DNA from: Phyto melanocephala
Taxonomy: Eukaryota > Arthropoda > Insecta > Diptera > Rhinophoridae
Direction of reading: 5' to 3'
DNA: 64,000 nt
NCBI GenBank assembly: GCA_941918925.1
Contig: OW799237.1
Coordinates: forward strand, 89,253,015 to 89,317,014
Shown: positions 37,230 to 48,172 of the stretch, piece by piece
How the letters are laid out: each line of letters starts with the position of its first letter
Position numbering within the stretch: position 1 is the first letter of the stretch
Made by a program: the position numbers and the translations under genes
The notes under the pieces: generated by a model
Database searches by the model: none
Told to the model about the DNA's origin: nothing
What the model saw: the letters and a program-made list of their open reading frames with translations, nothing else

Positions 37230-38010
37230 ATACCCTTCACACAGCGAAAAAGGGTTTGTCATTCCGTGTGAAATTTTTACAATTTTCATTTCCGACCCCA
37301 TAAAGTATATATTTTCTGAAAGCTTATGAATAGGGGAGTCGATTAAGCTCTGTCAGTCTGTCCGTCTGACCGTCTGTCCATGTTGAAATCAACTTTTTGA
37401 AGCCCCCCGATATCACCTGGACCCGGGTTAGGTATTAAAATATCAGAAATATTCGGGAGTAGATCGGTATTGAAAATCAGAAACATTGGCAAAAAACCAC
37501 GACCACCCCGATTTTTTTCACAAAAACAATATTACAACAACAACATACATACATACAAACGTGTATACTGGTTAGAGTAAACATGGCATCGAATCCCAGC
37601 TGAGCCAAAAAAAATTTTTTTTTTATTTTTTGTTTTTTTTTTTATTTTTGTTATTTTTTATTTTATACATATATTATTTATATTTTTATTTTTTTTTAAT
37701 TTTTCTTTTATTTTTTTTTAATATTTTTTTTTATTTTTTTTTGTTTTATATTTATTATTTATATTTTAATTATTTTTTTTTTAATTTTTTTTTTTAATTT
37801 TTTTTTTTTTAATTTTTTTTTTATTTTTTTTTTAACATACATACGTAAATTTCTAATTTTACAATGGGGTGTTTTTATATATGTATGTTTTTTATATGTA
37901 TGTACGTATTTCATATGGGATGAATGGTGATACAAACTACTGTTATTGCATGACTACACGTTGTGAAGGGTATATAAGATTCGGCACGGCCGAATATAGC
38001 ACTCTTACTG
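37230..38010 (+). mobile_element. DINE-1-like nonautonomous Helentron, subfamily B
   Basis: 5' end TACCCTTCACACAGCG, core GGGGTCG complement, a 5' module with CACCTGGACCCGGGTTAGG and ATATTCGGGAGTAGATCGG (subfamily B marker), then CAACAACATACATACATAC. Next come TGGCATCGAATCCCAGCTGA and a T-rich tract in the orientation opposite to subfamily A, then TTGTGAAGGGTATATAAG and the hairpin ATTCGGCACGGCCGAAT. Complete. Confidence 0.8.
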
Positions 38011-38443
38011 GTTCAAACTCAAACTGTATTCATACTTAACCTTAAAACTTTACTGCCGTATACATAAAATTTATCAAAAACTTATATAAATTTTATTTAA
38101 CTGATTTTTTATAGAAATTTGATTCATAAACCTTTAATAAAATAATATTATAGATAAGGCAGTTAATCTTTAATTTTATAGCTTTAAGAAAGGCATATTA
38201 CATTCTAACATATTTCAAATGTTTAACTCTTTGTTTACTGGGTAGATCTAAGTGTCACTGCCAATTACCACTAACATATGTACATATGTACGTATATGCT
38301 TTAGTTGACTCTTGAAATACTTGTTAGGCAGGAAACCTAGTTTCTCTTTTGTGGTTTTATGTGCTTTTTTCTGCAACTATTGTTGTTATTGTTATTGTTC
38401 ATAATTTAAATGATTTTTCTGTTAACATTTTACAACTTTTATA
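38011..38443. other. A/T-rich spacer
   Basis: Nothing recognised before the hAT target site. Confidence 0.4.
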
Positions 38444-38706
38444 GTGTGTATCAGTGATGGAAAAGTTGTTACGATCGTACTTTTTTTGATACTATTTCAT
38501 TTGAAAAAATACCGTGTTACTCCTCTGTAAGATTTGATACTCTCAGTGATACGTCTAAAATTTAAAACCATTGATTTCTTAAATTCATCTGTTTTAGTAT
38601 TTCCCCTTCATCACTTGTAGTTTACGAAAATGGCAACTCTAGTTCTTATTATGTCATCTTATTTTGTTTAACATAAAATATTACTGATATTTCTGATTTT
38701 TGTAAA

Positions 38707-39809
38707 ATGAATTATTTTTCGATAGTGCTTGATGAGAGCACTGATATAAGCATCAACTAAAACTTGGTGATTGTTATTAGAACTTTTAATGGACAATGTC
38801 GTGATCGATTTTTAGGTTTAATTCAAATAGATGTCAGCTCATCAAGTGACATATTTGAAAGTACTTTAAAATTTTTAGAGCTATGCAATATACCTTTAAA
38901 TAATATAATCGGTATTACAACCGACAACTGTTCGGTCATGATGGGCCCCTTGAATGGTGTGCAAGCAAAGTTTAAAGAAAAAATTCCTCACATTTTTACA
39001 AACGGTTGCATTTGCCACATACTAAATTTAACATCATCCGCTGCATCGAAATATGGAATACCGATTGAAATTGATAAATTTATAAAAGACAAATTTCCAT
39101 TTTTGCAATAGCTCAAGTAGAAGGGAGGAGTTCACAACATTCCAAGAGTATTTCGGTACTGGATTGCATGTCATATATAAATATGCAGCAACCAGGTGGC
39201 TTTCACGGGAGGAAGTAGTTAATAGAATTTTGGGGCAATGGGAGCCGTTGAGGTACTATTTTAAGTTAAACGATTATGAAAGGGATTCAAGAAATGAAAG
39301 GATCGAATTTATAAGATCTGGATTTTTTGATCCAGTATTCAAAATGACCTTTTTAATTTCTTCAATACGTTTTAAAGATCATAACTTCTTTTATTCTATT
39401 AAACGTTTTGTCTGGTAGAACTAATAATATTGTACCACTTCTGTTAAAAATGTTTCCAAATGAAAGGCAAAATTTTGAAAATATAAACTCTCAGTACAGG
39501 GCATTGGCGGATGTTGAAGAGCTTAAGCCTTTGGTAAATGAAAATATTTGTAGTTTTTGGTCTAAAGTGGCTAAAACTAAAAACTCTTTAAGCGAATATA
39601 TGTTTTCCGACATTTCGAAAATTGCAAATGGAATTTTAACTATTCCTCACTCCTCTGCAAATGTAGAGAGGATTTTTTCGTATCAAAATCTAATAAAAAC
39701 CAAACAAAGAAATAGGCTTAATGTTGATACCGTATCAAGTCTCATTCGGACCAAAGATTTATTGAAATCTAAAGACTCCTGTTGTTATAACTTTGACATA
39801 TATGTGTAG
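38707..39809 (+). pseudogene. hAT transposase pseudogene
   Basis: It spans the RNase H-like catalytic region and the hATC dimerisation domain in at least three frames. A TAA interrupts the DESTDIS-IN*NLVI stretch, a frameshift and stop follow PFLQ at 39109, and a further break lies near 39410 between SIKRFVW and the VERIFS domain. The first acidic catalytic position (LDEST) and the CHILNL and RWLS landmarks remain. No BED zinc finger is found upstream, and only 255 bp separate it from the left terminus. Confidence 0.85.
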
Positions 39810-39977
39810 ATATATCTAATAAAATAATGTCAAACAAATTGTAGTTGCTGTAAACTTTATTACTTTTGATCACGTATTGTAATTATTTACTTATGTTCCT
39901 GTTGAATTGGCGCCATTTATCTAGGGGCTATTTCAGTTTTAAGTGATATACCTTAAAAAGTACAAAATAAATTTAAA

Positions 39978-40700
39978 CAAGTAACAGTGCTATATTCGGC
40001 CCTGCCGAATCTTATTTACCCTTCACAACGTGTAGTCATGCAATAACAATTGTTTGTATCACCATTCATCTTATATAAAATACGTACATATGTATGTATA
40101 TACTGGTTAGACTAAATGTGGCATCGAATCCCAGCCGAGCCAAAAAAATTTTATCTTATTTTATTTAAGATATTATTTATATTTTATTATTTTTTATATT
40201 TTTTTTAAATTTTTTTAAAAAATTTTTTTTTTAATTTTTTTTTTAAATTTTTTTTAAATTTTTTTTTTGTAATTTTTTTTATTATTTTTTTTTTATTTTT
40301 AATATATTTTTTTTTTGTAATTTTTTTTTTTGGCATATTTTTTGCATGTATGTATATAAGTATGTTGTTGTTGTAATTGTGTAAAAAAACGAGGTGGTCG
40401 TGGTTTTTTGCTCATATCTCAGAAAGTTATGGGGCGATTGTGCTGAATTTCAATAGCGATTCATTCCTGGATATTACCAAGAGTTTGATACCATATACAG
40501 ATCTGAGGAACATATAGTTGCTTCTAAAAGTTGATTTCAACCAACACACGGACAGACGGTCAGGGCTTAATCGACTCCTATATTCATAAGCTTTCTGAAA
40601 ATATATACTTTATGGGGTCGGAAATGAAAATTGTAGAAATTACAAACGAAATGCCAAAGCTATATATACCCTTGTGCACCACAGGTAAAGGGTATAAAAA
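39978..40700 (-). mobile_element. DINE-1-like Helentron, subfamily A, nested in the hAT element
   Basis: Same module order as 27070-27830. Plus-strand landmarks are CAAGTAACAGTGC, ATTCGGCCCTGCCGAAT, TGGCATCGAATCCCAGCCGA, the T-rich tract at 40145-40330, CGAGGTGGTCGTGG, TATGGGGTCGG and AAAGGGTATAAAA. It lies inside the hAT boundaries, so it inserted after the hAT element arrived. Confidence 0.8.
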
Positions 40701-41280
40701 TGTTTTGTTAAAAAAATTAACTTTTTATGTATTGATTTATGGTTTTTGTTAACTTCTTGTTTTCATAAAGATTTTTTTACTCTTTAATAAAATTTTAAAA
40801 AAATATAACGATTTGTTACTCTTGAGGTTAAAAAAGTACTCTCAGAAAAATTTTTTGATACCGAAATGAAAATCTCATTTCCCATCACTGGTGTGTATAC
40901 TCTTTTTTTTTTGTTGCTGATGATTAATTTTAAAATTAATGTTTATTGTTTATTTTTTAACTATTTGCTGTTGTTGTTGGGATATAATACTACATATCTA
41001 GATAGTTAGAAACAAACTGTGTTTTTTTTGTTCTTAGTGTTTATTATGGTAGTGACTTCCGCAGCTTAAAGGAAAAAACGCACACAATTTACAAATGTCC
41101 GTTTGTCAGTAGGCAAACATTTGTCAGTTTTATTTATAAACATGTTTATGTACATTTGTATAAATGTTTGCAATACATACATACATATGTATATGTAAAA
41201 ATACAATATGTAATATCGTCAGCTTAAATGCAACCTACATATCATCATAAAATAATTTTAGAAGATGTTTTGTGGAAAAA

Positions 41281-42310
41281 CAAGTAAGAGCGCTATATTC
41301 GGTATAAATACCACAGCTAAGCCTAGATTATAGATTTCATGTTATACGCCATTTTGTTTATTATTTCATATGATTATATTTCACATAGTTCACTGTATTC
41401 TACTAGTCAAGTCCTTTTATTTGATACCCATATTGTTATGGTTAAAAAAATTTGTTCCGTCATTTTATTTCAGACGCCATCTTGGATTTTACACTTTTTA
41501 TAGTTTACTTTACTAGTTTAGTTTATTTAATACCCATATTGTGGTTAAAGCCAAAGTCGTTACTACCGTATTAGACTCATATATTTGCCATTTTATCTAA
41601 GGCGCCATCTTGGATTTTTTTCTTTTCATATCTAACTATATTTTAATACTCAAGCTTTTTCATTTGATTCACATATTAGCTCTCTCGGTTGAACAGGACC
41701 TGAAAAATATCGATTTCCGTTTGGTAATTTTAGGAAAGTCTTCGAAGCAGTTGTACTTTATTGCTTATATCTCAGTTGGTTTTAAACCGATTTCTTAGTT
41801 TTTTCATAGAAATAATTTCTGAGATTACGGCTTTTAATTTGGTATCTTAAGCGTGTTAAAAAATTATTTAGGAGTTTGAAAAACTTTAAAATATTTAAAA
41901 AATATATTTTTTTTCAAATTATTTTTGCTTATAACTTTGCCGATTAGTGACCAATTTGTTCAAAATTTTTCATGAATATCTCCAGTGGTACACCAAATTT
42001 ATAAATCGTAACTACAGTTTCTATGAATTACCCTAGGACTGGAAAATTGTAATTTTTCTAGTAAAAATAAGTGAAAAAACTGAGAATGTAATTTTTATTT
42101 GCTCATATCCCAGAAAGTTTTCGATATTTTTATACCTTACTCAGGTCTTGGCGATGTCGAGGGGCTTCGAAAAGTTGATTTCAACATACACACGAATTCA
42201 AAAGATTTCAAAAAATATATATTATATGGGGTCGGAAATTAATATTTTTGAAATTTCACACCGAATGACAAACCTATATAACTATATAACTCACTGTGAA
42301 GGGTATAAAA
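41281..42310 (-). mobile_element. DINE-1-like Helentron, subfamily C
   Basis: On the plus strand it begins CAAGTAAGAGCGCTATATTC but lacks the second half of the hairpin (TATTCGG is followed by TATAAATACC). It ends TGTGAAGGGTATAAAA. The interior has two GCCATCTTGGAT blocks (41475, 41604), TACTAGTCAAG, and a subfamily B-like 5' module (CTCAGGTCTTGGCGATGTCG). It is about 1 kb, longer than A and B copies. Confidence 0.65.
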
Positions 42311-42511
42311 AATTCTAAAATGGGAACGCCACTGTTTGCTTCTTATGGCAATAAATACATGAAAATCTGAGTAATCATTTTAGAACTATAATATTGATGT
42401 TATGTTATTTTGCATTGTAGGTGACGATATGTATGTTTTTATATACATATTTTAAATAATATGCAAATATATACAATAAACAAAGGGTCATTGTTGTTAA
42501 GAACCTTAGTA

Positions 42512-44136
42512 AAGAGTGAGCCAGAAAAAACTTATATTTAAGTTAAATAATACTTAAATCGTTCAATATAAAAATTCTCAAAAATGCGTAAACTTATTTA
42601 AATATTGTACAAATTCATTAAACATTGAAAATAATGGCATATTACTCGCTATTTTTAAATTTAATCACTTTTTCTGGAAATCGTCCCATTAAAGATTTAA
42701 TAGTTATTTATTTTACCTTCTCAAAAGAGGTAGTCCCCTTAGCTTAAAATCGGATATGTTCTGGAATACCTTTTCTGTATTCTTTAATTTTTTTTTTACA
42801 AGAGCCCAACACATTTCCACAGGCCGAAGTTCTAGACAGTTGGATGGATTTTTCTTCCATGGTACAAATTGGACATTGTTGTTTGAATACCACTAAAAGG
42901 CTTTGTTTCTTAGTTACATGATGCCAATTTGAGGCAAAAGTATAAAGTCACTCTGTTTAAAGAAAGATAAAACCCGTTTTTGCAGACACTGCGTAAATAT
43001 TTCTGTGTATATCATGCCTGATGTCACAAATGATTGTCTTCTTTTGCTGCAACTGCAAATTGCTTGCCACACAAGAAGCTTTATAGGGAAATTTGTTTGT
43101 TTTTTGGTCCGGTATTTCTCTTAAACATTACCTCGTCCATCATAACCATCATAAGAACCTTTACCCAAAAGTTGTAAATAGTCTGCCACAACAACATTTT
43201 TTTAATAAAATTTAATCTCAAAATTTTTTAGCTCGCTCTTTTGCTTCAAATTGCTTACCGCTTTGCGATCTGGAACTTTCTGTCCTTTATACGACTTAAC
43301 CAACATTGGCTGTGGCTCTGCGCTTAAAAGAATTAAAGAATTCCAATTTTTTTAAAAAAATTAAAAAAAAAATTTTTTTTATAATTTTTTTTTATAATTT
43401 TTTTTTATTATTTTTTTTTATTTTTAATATTTTTTCTTTTTGTAATTTTTTCTTTTTTTGTATGGTTTTTACATATATTTATGTATGTATGTTGTTGTTG
43501 TAATTGTGTAAAAAAACGAGGTGGTCGTGGTTTTTTGCTCATATCTCAGAAAGTTATTGGGCGATTATGCTGAATTTCAATAGCGATTCATTCCTGAATA
43601 TTTCCAAGAGATTGATACCAGATAGAGATCTGAGGAACATATAGTTGCTTCTAAAAGTTGATTTCAACCAACACACGGATAGACGGACAGACGGTCAGGG
43701 CTTAATCTACTCCTCTATTCATAAGCTTTCAGAAAATATATACTTTATGGGGTCGGAAATTTGGTTAGATTATTCTGTTTTAATTTAAAATTAAACAATC
43801 AGACAAAATCTATAAGTCACCACTTTTTTAATAAAATGCTTTGCGACTGTTGTCAAAATAATTATTACTTATACCATAAGCGTGTGAAACAAGACAGACT
43901 ATACGTAATAGTCATTGAAAAGAATGTTGTTTAGTGAGAGAAAGTCATTACCTAGTTTTTGCTGGGTCCTTATGCTGTTTAATGGCTTTTGAAGCAGTGT
44001 AACGAAAAACCTTCAGATATTTTTTTAAGTCCAAATTGAATTTTTAGGCTAGCTTGATTAAAAAAATAATAATATGCTTGACCAAGGATAAGTTTTGACT
44101 AGAATAGTGTGTATAAGTTTTTTCTGACTCGCTCTT
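42512..44136 (-). mobile_element. IS630-Tc1-mariner relic (DD41D/rosa type), TIR-bounded
   Basis: The left end AAGAGTGAGCCAGAAAAAAC and the reversed right end AAGAGCGAGTCAGAAAAAAC match at 24 of 26 bases over the extended termini, with TA on both sides (42510-42511, 44137-44138). The minus strand between about 43320 and 42640 reads, with stops, PMLVKSYKGQKVPDRK, LLVWQAICSCSKRRQSFVT, QKRVLSFF, AFWYSNNNVQFVPWKKNPSNC and ELRPVEMCWALVKKKIKEY. The spacing between the Asp of the second block and the last acidic residue in NCxELRPxE suggests the DD41D group. A DINE fragment is nested at 43345-43760. Confidence 0.72.
43345..43760 (-). mobile_element. DINE-1-like Helentron fragment, subfamily A
   Basis: It contains the T-rich tract, GTTGTTGTTGTAATTGTG, CGAGGTGGTCGTGG, the GACGGACAGACGG block and TATGGGGTCGGAAATTTGG, where homology stops. 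The 3' hairpin end and the extreme 5' end are both missing. It sits inside the DD41D-type element. Confidence 0.7.
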
Positions 44137-45461
44137 TAAAAAATTTTTATTATTATGTGTACTTGCATACATACATACGTACTAGTTTATTTAATAATAG
44201 AAAACTTTTATCTAGATTTTGTTTTCATATTGTAATTAATTTATCAACAGGTTTATTGGTTCTTATAGCAATAGTCCTGCATCTTTCACTTGATTTACAA
44301 TTTTAGCATATCGATTGTTGAAACAAAAGATCGCAGGGGATTTTTTTATCATAATGTTTGAAATGTATGCCTTTTTTTACTATTGACATGTTCTGCATAA
44401 TTCTTTAAATCATTATAAACACGTTTTTGATAGTGGACTTTATCCTATATTTGCTATCAGCAAAAAAAAAAAAGAAAAATATCACAATGCACTAGACAAT
44501 GATAATGACAATTTCAAATTAAATTTTATGTGGTTATTCTATTTTTAACATACGTTTTATGTCATAAAATTTAATGATAAAAAGAAAGTTGATATTTTTA
44601 AAATTGCTATGCACTGTACTAATATTTTAATTATTCACTCTAACAAAACTGTCTTTTTTATCAAAACTGACCTTTTTTTAAATATTCTATTTTGTTCTCT
44701 AAATAAATAAAAAAAAAATTTTAGATTAAATTTTTTTTCATTGAGAATTAAAACAAATTAATTTTTTTATTTTTTAAACGAAAATATGTATTTTTTAAAA
44801 TTTATTTTTTTCAACAATTTTTTTTTCTTAAAAAAAATTGCTTTAATATTCTTAAATATTAAAATATGTACATAATTTTTTTAAATATTGTTTTGTGTAT
44901 ATTTTTAAAAAAAGACTTTCTTAGTTTTTTATTTCAATTTATTTAAAATTATTTAATTCATGACAAATTATAAAACATACATACATATGTATGCCCTTTA
45001 ACTACGTTTATAAAATTATTTTTATATTAAATTTTATGTTTTTTTTATTTAAAAAATATTTTATGTAAAATTATTTCTAATATTTTGTACAATAAAATAT
45101 TTTTTTTTTAATTTTTGGTTAATACTTTTTTATATACTTAAATGATAAAAACAATACAATATAAAAATTATCTTATAATCTTTTTTGTGTAGATTTTTTA
45201 AGGAGGTTTTTGCAATTTTTATTCCCAATTTATTTAATTCATTTTTTGTATGAGAAGAAAAAATATTTTTTCAATATTAAATTTATTTTTTTTTTTATTT
45301 AAAAAATATTTCAACATATTTTTAACTTTTTTGTAAAATATTTTTTCAAACTTTTTTATAAATACTTGTTTACATACTTGAATCGTAAAAATAATATATA
45401 AAAAAAAATGATCTTATAAAATATTATTTTGTGTAGATTTTTTAAGGAGATTTTCGTATCC
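44137..45461. repeat. Very A/T-rich tract with tandem repeat units near the end
   Basis: No gene. From about 44890 a unit is repeated imperfectly: TTTTGTGTAGATTTTTTAAG recurs at about 45184 and 45428 (period about 244), with a weaker first copy at about 44893. Each unit also holds ATTTAAAAAATATTT and a TACTTRAAT...AAAA(C/T)AAT block. Confidence 0.5.
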
Positions 45462-45790
45462 AGGCCCGACGCGCGTTGATACGCCCCTTAATGAATGAAT
45501 ATGCATTCTGAATTTTAATTTAATTAATATTTTATTGATTGTAATGCAAGTGGGTATACAATATTTTTGGTTTTTCTATTTGCTGTAAAAATGAACAAAT
45601 TTTTTGGTGTTCCCACTCGGAAGTATGCGACGTACAGCTGGCCATGTGAAAAGCAGGGTTTTTCCAAATTAAATCCTGCAACACGCAGAGATTGTCCTTG
45701 TGCTTTGTTGATGGTAATAGCGAAGGCAAGGCAAACTGGAAACTGTAGTCGCTTAAAGTTGGAAGGCAAATCGGTGGGCACTGCCTACTT
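45462..45790 (-). mobile_element. Helitron remnant: helicase C-terminus and 3' end
   Basis: The minus strand 45781-45524 reads MPTDLPSNFKRLQFPVCLAF, AITINKAQGQSLRVAGFNLE, CFSHGQLYVAYFRVGTPKNL, then IVYPLALQS and a stop. These are the last motifs of the Pif1-like helicase domain of Helitron Rep-Hel proteins. Beyond the stop, the minus strand carries TATCAACGCGCGTCGGGCC, which resembles the hairpin-bearing 3' end of autonomous Helitrons. Only about the last 85 residues remain. The Arg-finger-like 'R' in the SRVG motif is kept (YFRVG). Confidence 0.8.
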
Positions 45791-45799
45791 TTCTAATCA

Positions 45800-45990
45800 C
45801 GAAATTGTATAGTCATGACAGCTCAATATGTGTGCAAAGTTTCAGAAAAATCGGTCCAGTGCAAAAATCTAAAAATTATAACTTTTTGTATGGGCGTGGT
45901 ACTGCTCACTCACAGCTCAATATGTGTGTGCAAAGTTTTAGAAAAATCGGTCCATTTTTATATGAGGAAAAAATATTTTTTCAATTAATT
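45800..45990. repeat. Short tandem duplication, period about 94 bp
   Basis: AGCTCAATATGTGTGCAAAG and the following AGAAAAATCGGTCCA occur twice (45820 and 45914) with small differences. Such 'AAAATCGGTCC' strings are common in insect Helitron-like repeats, so this may be part of the same relic. Confidence 0.55.
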
Positions 45991-47066
45991 TAATTTTTAA
46001 TTTTTTTTTGTAAATTTTTCTTGTTATTTGTAAAATATTTTTTTTTTTGTAAAAAATTTTTATTTTTTTTTTTGTCATATATTTTTATTTTTATATTTAT
46101 TTTATTTATTTTTTTTTTCAAAATATTTTTTTCTCTTTTTTTTAATATATTTTTATATTTATTTTATTTTTTTTTTTTGTAAAATATTTTTATTTTTCTT
46201 TTTTTTTAATATATTTTTTTATTTTTTTTTTGTAAAAAAATTTTTTTTATTAAAATCCATTTTCTTAGTATTTTTTATATTACTTACATAAATCATAAAA
46301 TTAATTTTTTTTTAGCAATCAAAATAAACTACTACAATCCATTCATTTGCAGTTAAACTATTTAATCTACATACTTTATAAACAAAACTTAATTTTCATA
46401 GTGTGAAATTCTTGCAAATTTTTTCGCATTAAGTATTATTTAAATAAAACAAAAAAAAAAAGCATAAATTAGTATTAAACCTTTATTATCTTAATGCAAG
46501 TGTTTTATGTTCTGTTTTTTATTAGTAATAGTGTATGGCTGTACTTTTTTACTTGAATATTTTAGTTTGTTCTGTTTCTCATGTGTTTGTAAAAAGTTTA
46601 TTTCACAGTTTTGCGGCTACTTATACAGTTTCCATTCAAATTTTTTTTCAAGGTAAAATCAATTAAGATGAAACTAATTGAATAGAATTGAATGAATGAA
46701 AAAATAGCAACAATTCAACAATAAAAATTTTGTCACAAATATTTTTTTTTTTTGCAAAGAAAAAAATTGTTTAAAATGAAATCATACATTTTTTTGCTCT
46801 CTTTATGATGAACAAAAGAGTATGTCATCGTACATCCGCTTTTGGATAGTACAAGAGCACTTATTTAACTGCTTCAAATGTTTTGTCTTTTTTTTTGTCG
46901 TTCATTTAAATAATTAGTTTAAATGTCACTACTAGTTTGCAAGTGTTTAATCAGTTACTAAAATAAAATTTTAGCCAAAACTAACATATAAAGCTTTAAT
47001 ATGGTCCTTCATGCCCTGCTTAAAAAGTAAATGTCCATACTAATAGTTGAACAAAAAAATAAAAAA
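45991..47066. other. A/T-rich noncoding DNA
   Basis: Long T-rich tract (45985-46260) followed by ordinary A/T-rich sequence. Nothing recognised. Confidence 0.45.
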
Positions 47067-48172
47067 CAATTAAGAGTGCTATATTCGGTCGTGCCGAATC
47101 TTATATGCCCTTCACAACGTGTAGTCATGCAATAACAATTGTTTGTATCAACATTCATCTCATATGAAATACGTACATACATATAAAAAACATACATACA
47201 TATATAAAAACATCCCATTGTAAAATTATAAATTGAGTTTACGTATGTTATTTCAAAAAAAAATTAGAAAAAAAAATAAAAATATAAATCTATATATATA
47301 AAAATTAATGTGTGTTTGTATGTTTATATGTTTGTATGTTTGTTTGTTTGTGCTTTATAGACGGTTAAACGGCTGGACCGATTTCCTTGAAATTTTCACA
47401 GAATCTTCCTGTATGACTGGAAGGAACTATAGGCTATACTTTGGTTTGAAATTGTAAGTGGGCGGGGTGCCACGCCCTATTAAAGAATAAGTATTAAATA
47501 TAATATATCACGAAAGTTAATGCAGCTAGAGTCTTCAAATTAAGTACGGTAAACTTTGACATCCACACGAACATTTGGGTAAAAAATGGGCGGACTTGCA
47601 ATAGTAGGCGTGGCCACATGAATTAAATACTAAAATTTATATATTTGGAAAACGATATCGATTAGAGTAGTAAAATTTTGCAAAAGCAACTTTGATATTC
47701 GAATAAACATTTATGGAAAAAATGGGTGCATTAACAATAGTGGGCGTGGCACCTGCCATATGAATTAAATACTAAAATTTGGGGTGGCGAAGCATACCGG
47801 GTATTAGCTAGTAATATATAAAATAAAAAATAAATAAAAAAAAATTTGTTTGACTCAGCTGGGAGGTGGTCGTGGTTTTTTGCTCATATCTCAGAAAGTT
47901 ATGGGGCGATTGTGCAGAATTTCAATAGCGATTCATTCCCGGATATTTCCAAAAGATTGATACCATACACAGATCTGAGATGCATGTGGTTGCTTCTAAA
48001 AGTTGATTTCAACCAACACACGGACAGACGGTCAGAGCTTAATCGACTCCTCTATTCATAAGCTTTCAGAAAATATATGCTTTATGGGGTCGAAAATAAA
48101 AATTGTAGAAATTACAAACGGAATGACAAAGCTATATATACCCTTGTGCACCACAGGTGAAGGGTATAAAAA
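47067..48172 (-). mobile_element. DINE-1-like Helentron, chimeric A/B copy split by a Helitron-like insert
   Basis: The 3' part (47067-47288 on the plus strand) carries subfamily B sequence (AACATCCCATTGTAAAATTA). The 5' part (about 47850-48172) carries subfamily A sequence (GATTGTGCAGAATTTCAATA, GTGCACCACAGGTGAAGGG). The centre is shortened: TTTGTTTGACTCAGCTGGGA runs directly into GGTGGTCGTGG. The Helitron-like element 47289-47811 sits in its A-rich tract. Confidence 0.7.
47289..47811 (+). mobile_element. Nonautonomous Helitron-like element
   Basis: It begins TCTATATATATAAAAATTAA after A and ends ACCGGGTATTAGCTAG before T, fitting 5'-TC...CTAG-3' with insertion between A and T. Inside are GGCTGGACCGATTTCCTTGA and two GGGCGTGG strings. 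No coding capacity. It interrupts a DINE copy, so it is younger than that insertion. Confidence 0.65.

Larger units (their letters stand above)
38452..40890 (+). mobile_element. Degenerate hAT transposon with 8-bp target duplication
   Basis: The ends CAGTGATGGAAAA and, on the opposite strand, CAGTGATGGGAAATG are flanked by a perfect 8-bp duplication GTGTGTAT (38444-38451 and 40891-40898). The inside reads, across stops and frameshifts, SIVLDESTDIS at 38725, TFNGQCRDRFLGLIQID, GITTDNCSVMMG, CHILNLT (38764-39111), ATRWLSREEVVNRIL (39164-39418) and the C-terminal dimerisation block ILTIPHSSANVERIFSYQNL then KTKQRNRL (39408-39809). The N-terminal zinc-finger part is deleted. A DINE copy (39978-40700) is nested downstream of the stop. 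It cannot move itself. Confidence 0.9.

Noticed and set aside
37600..37840. T-rich tract as a terminator or poly(A)-related signal
   Set aside because: It is the homopolymer module of a DINE copy, present in many copies.
43306..43503. Phe-rich frame
   Set aside because: It is the translated T-rich tract of a DINE fragment.
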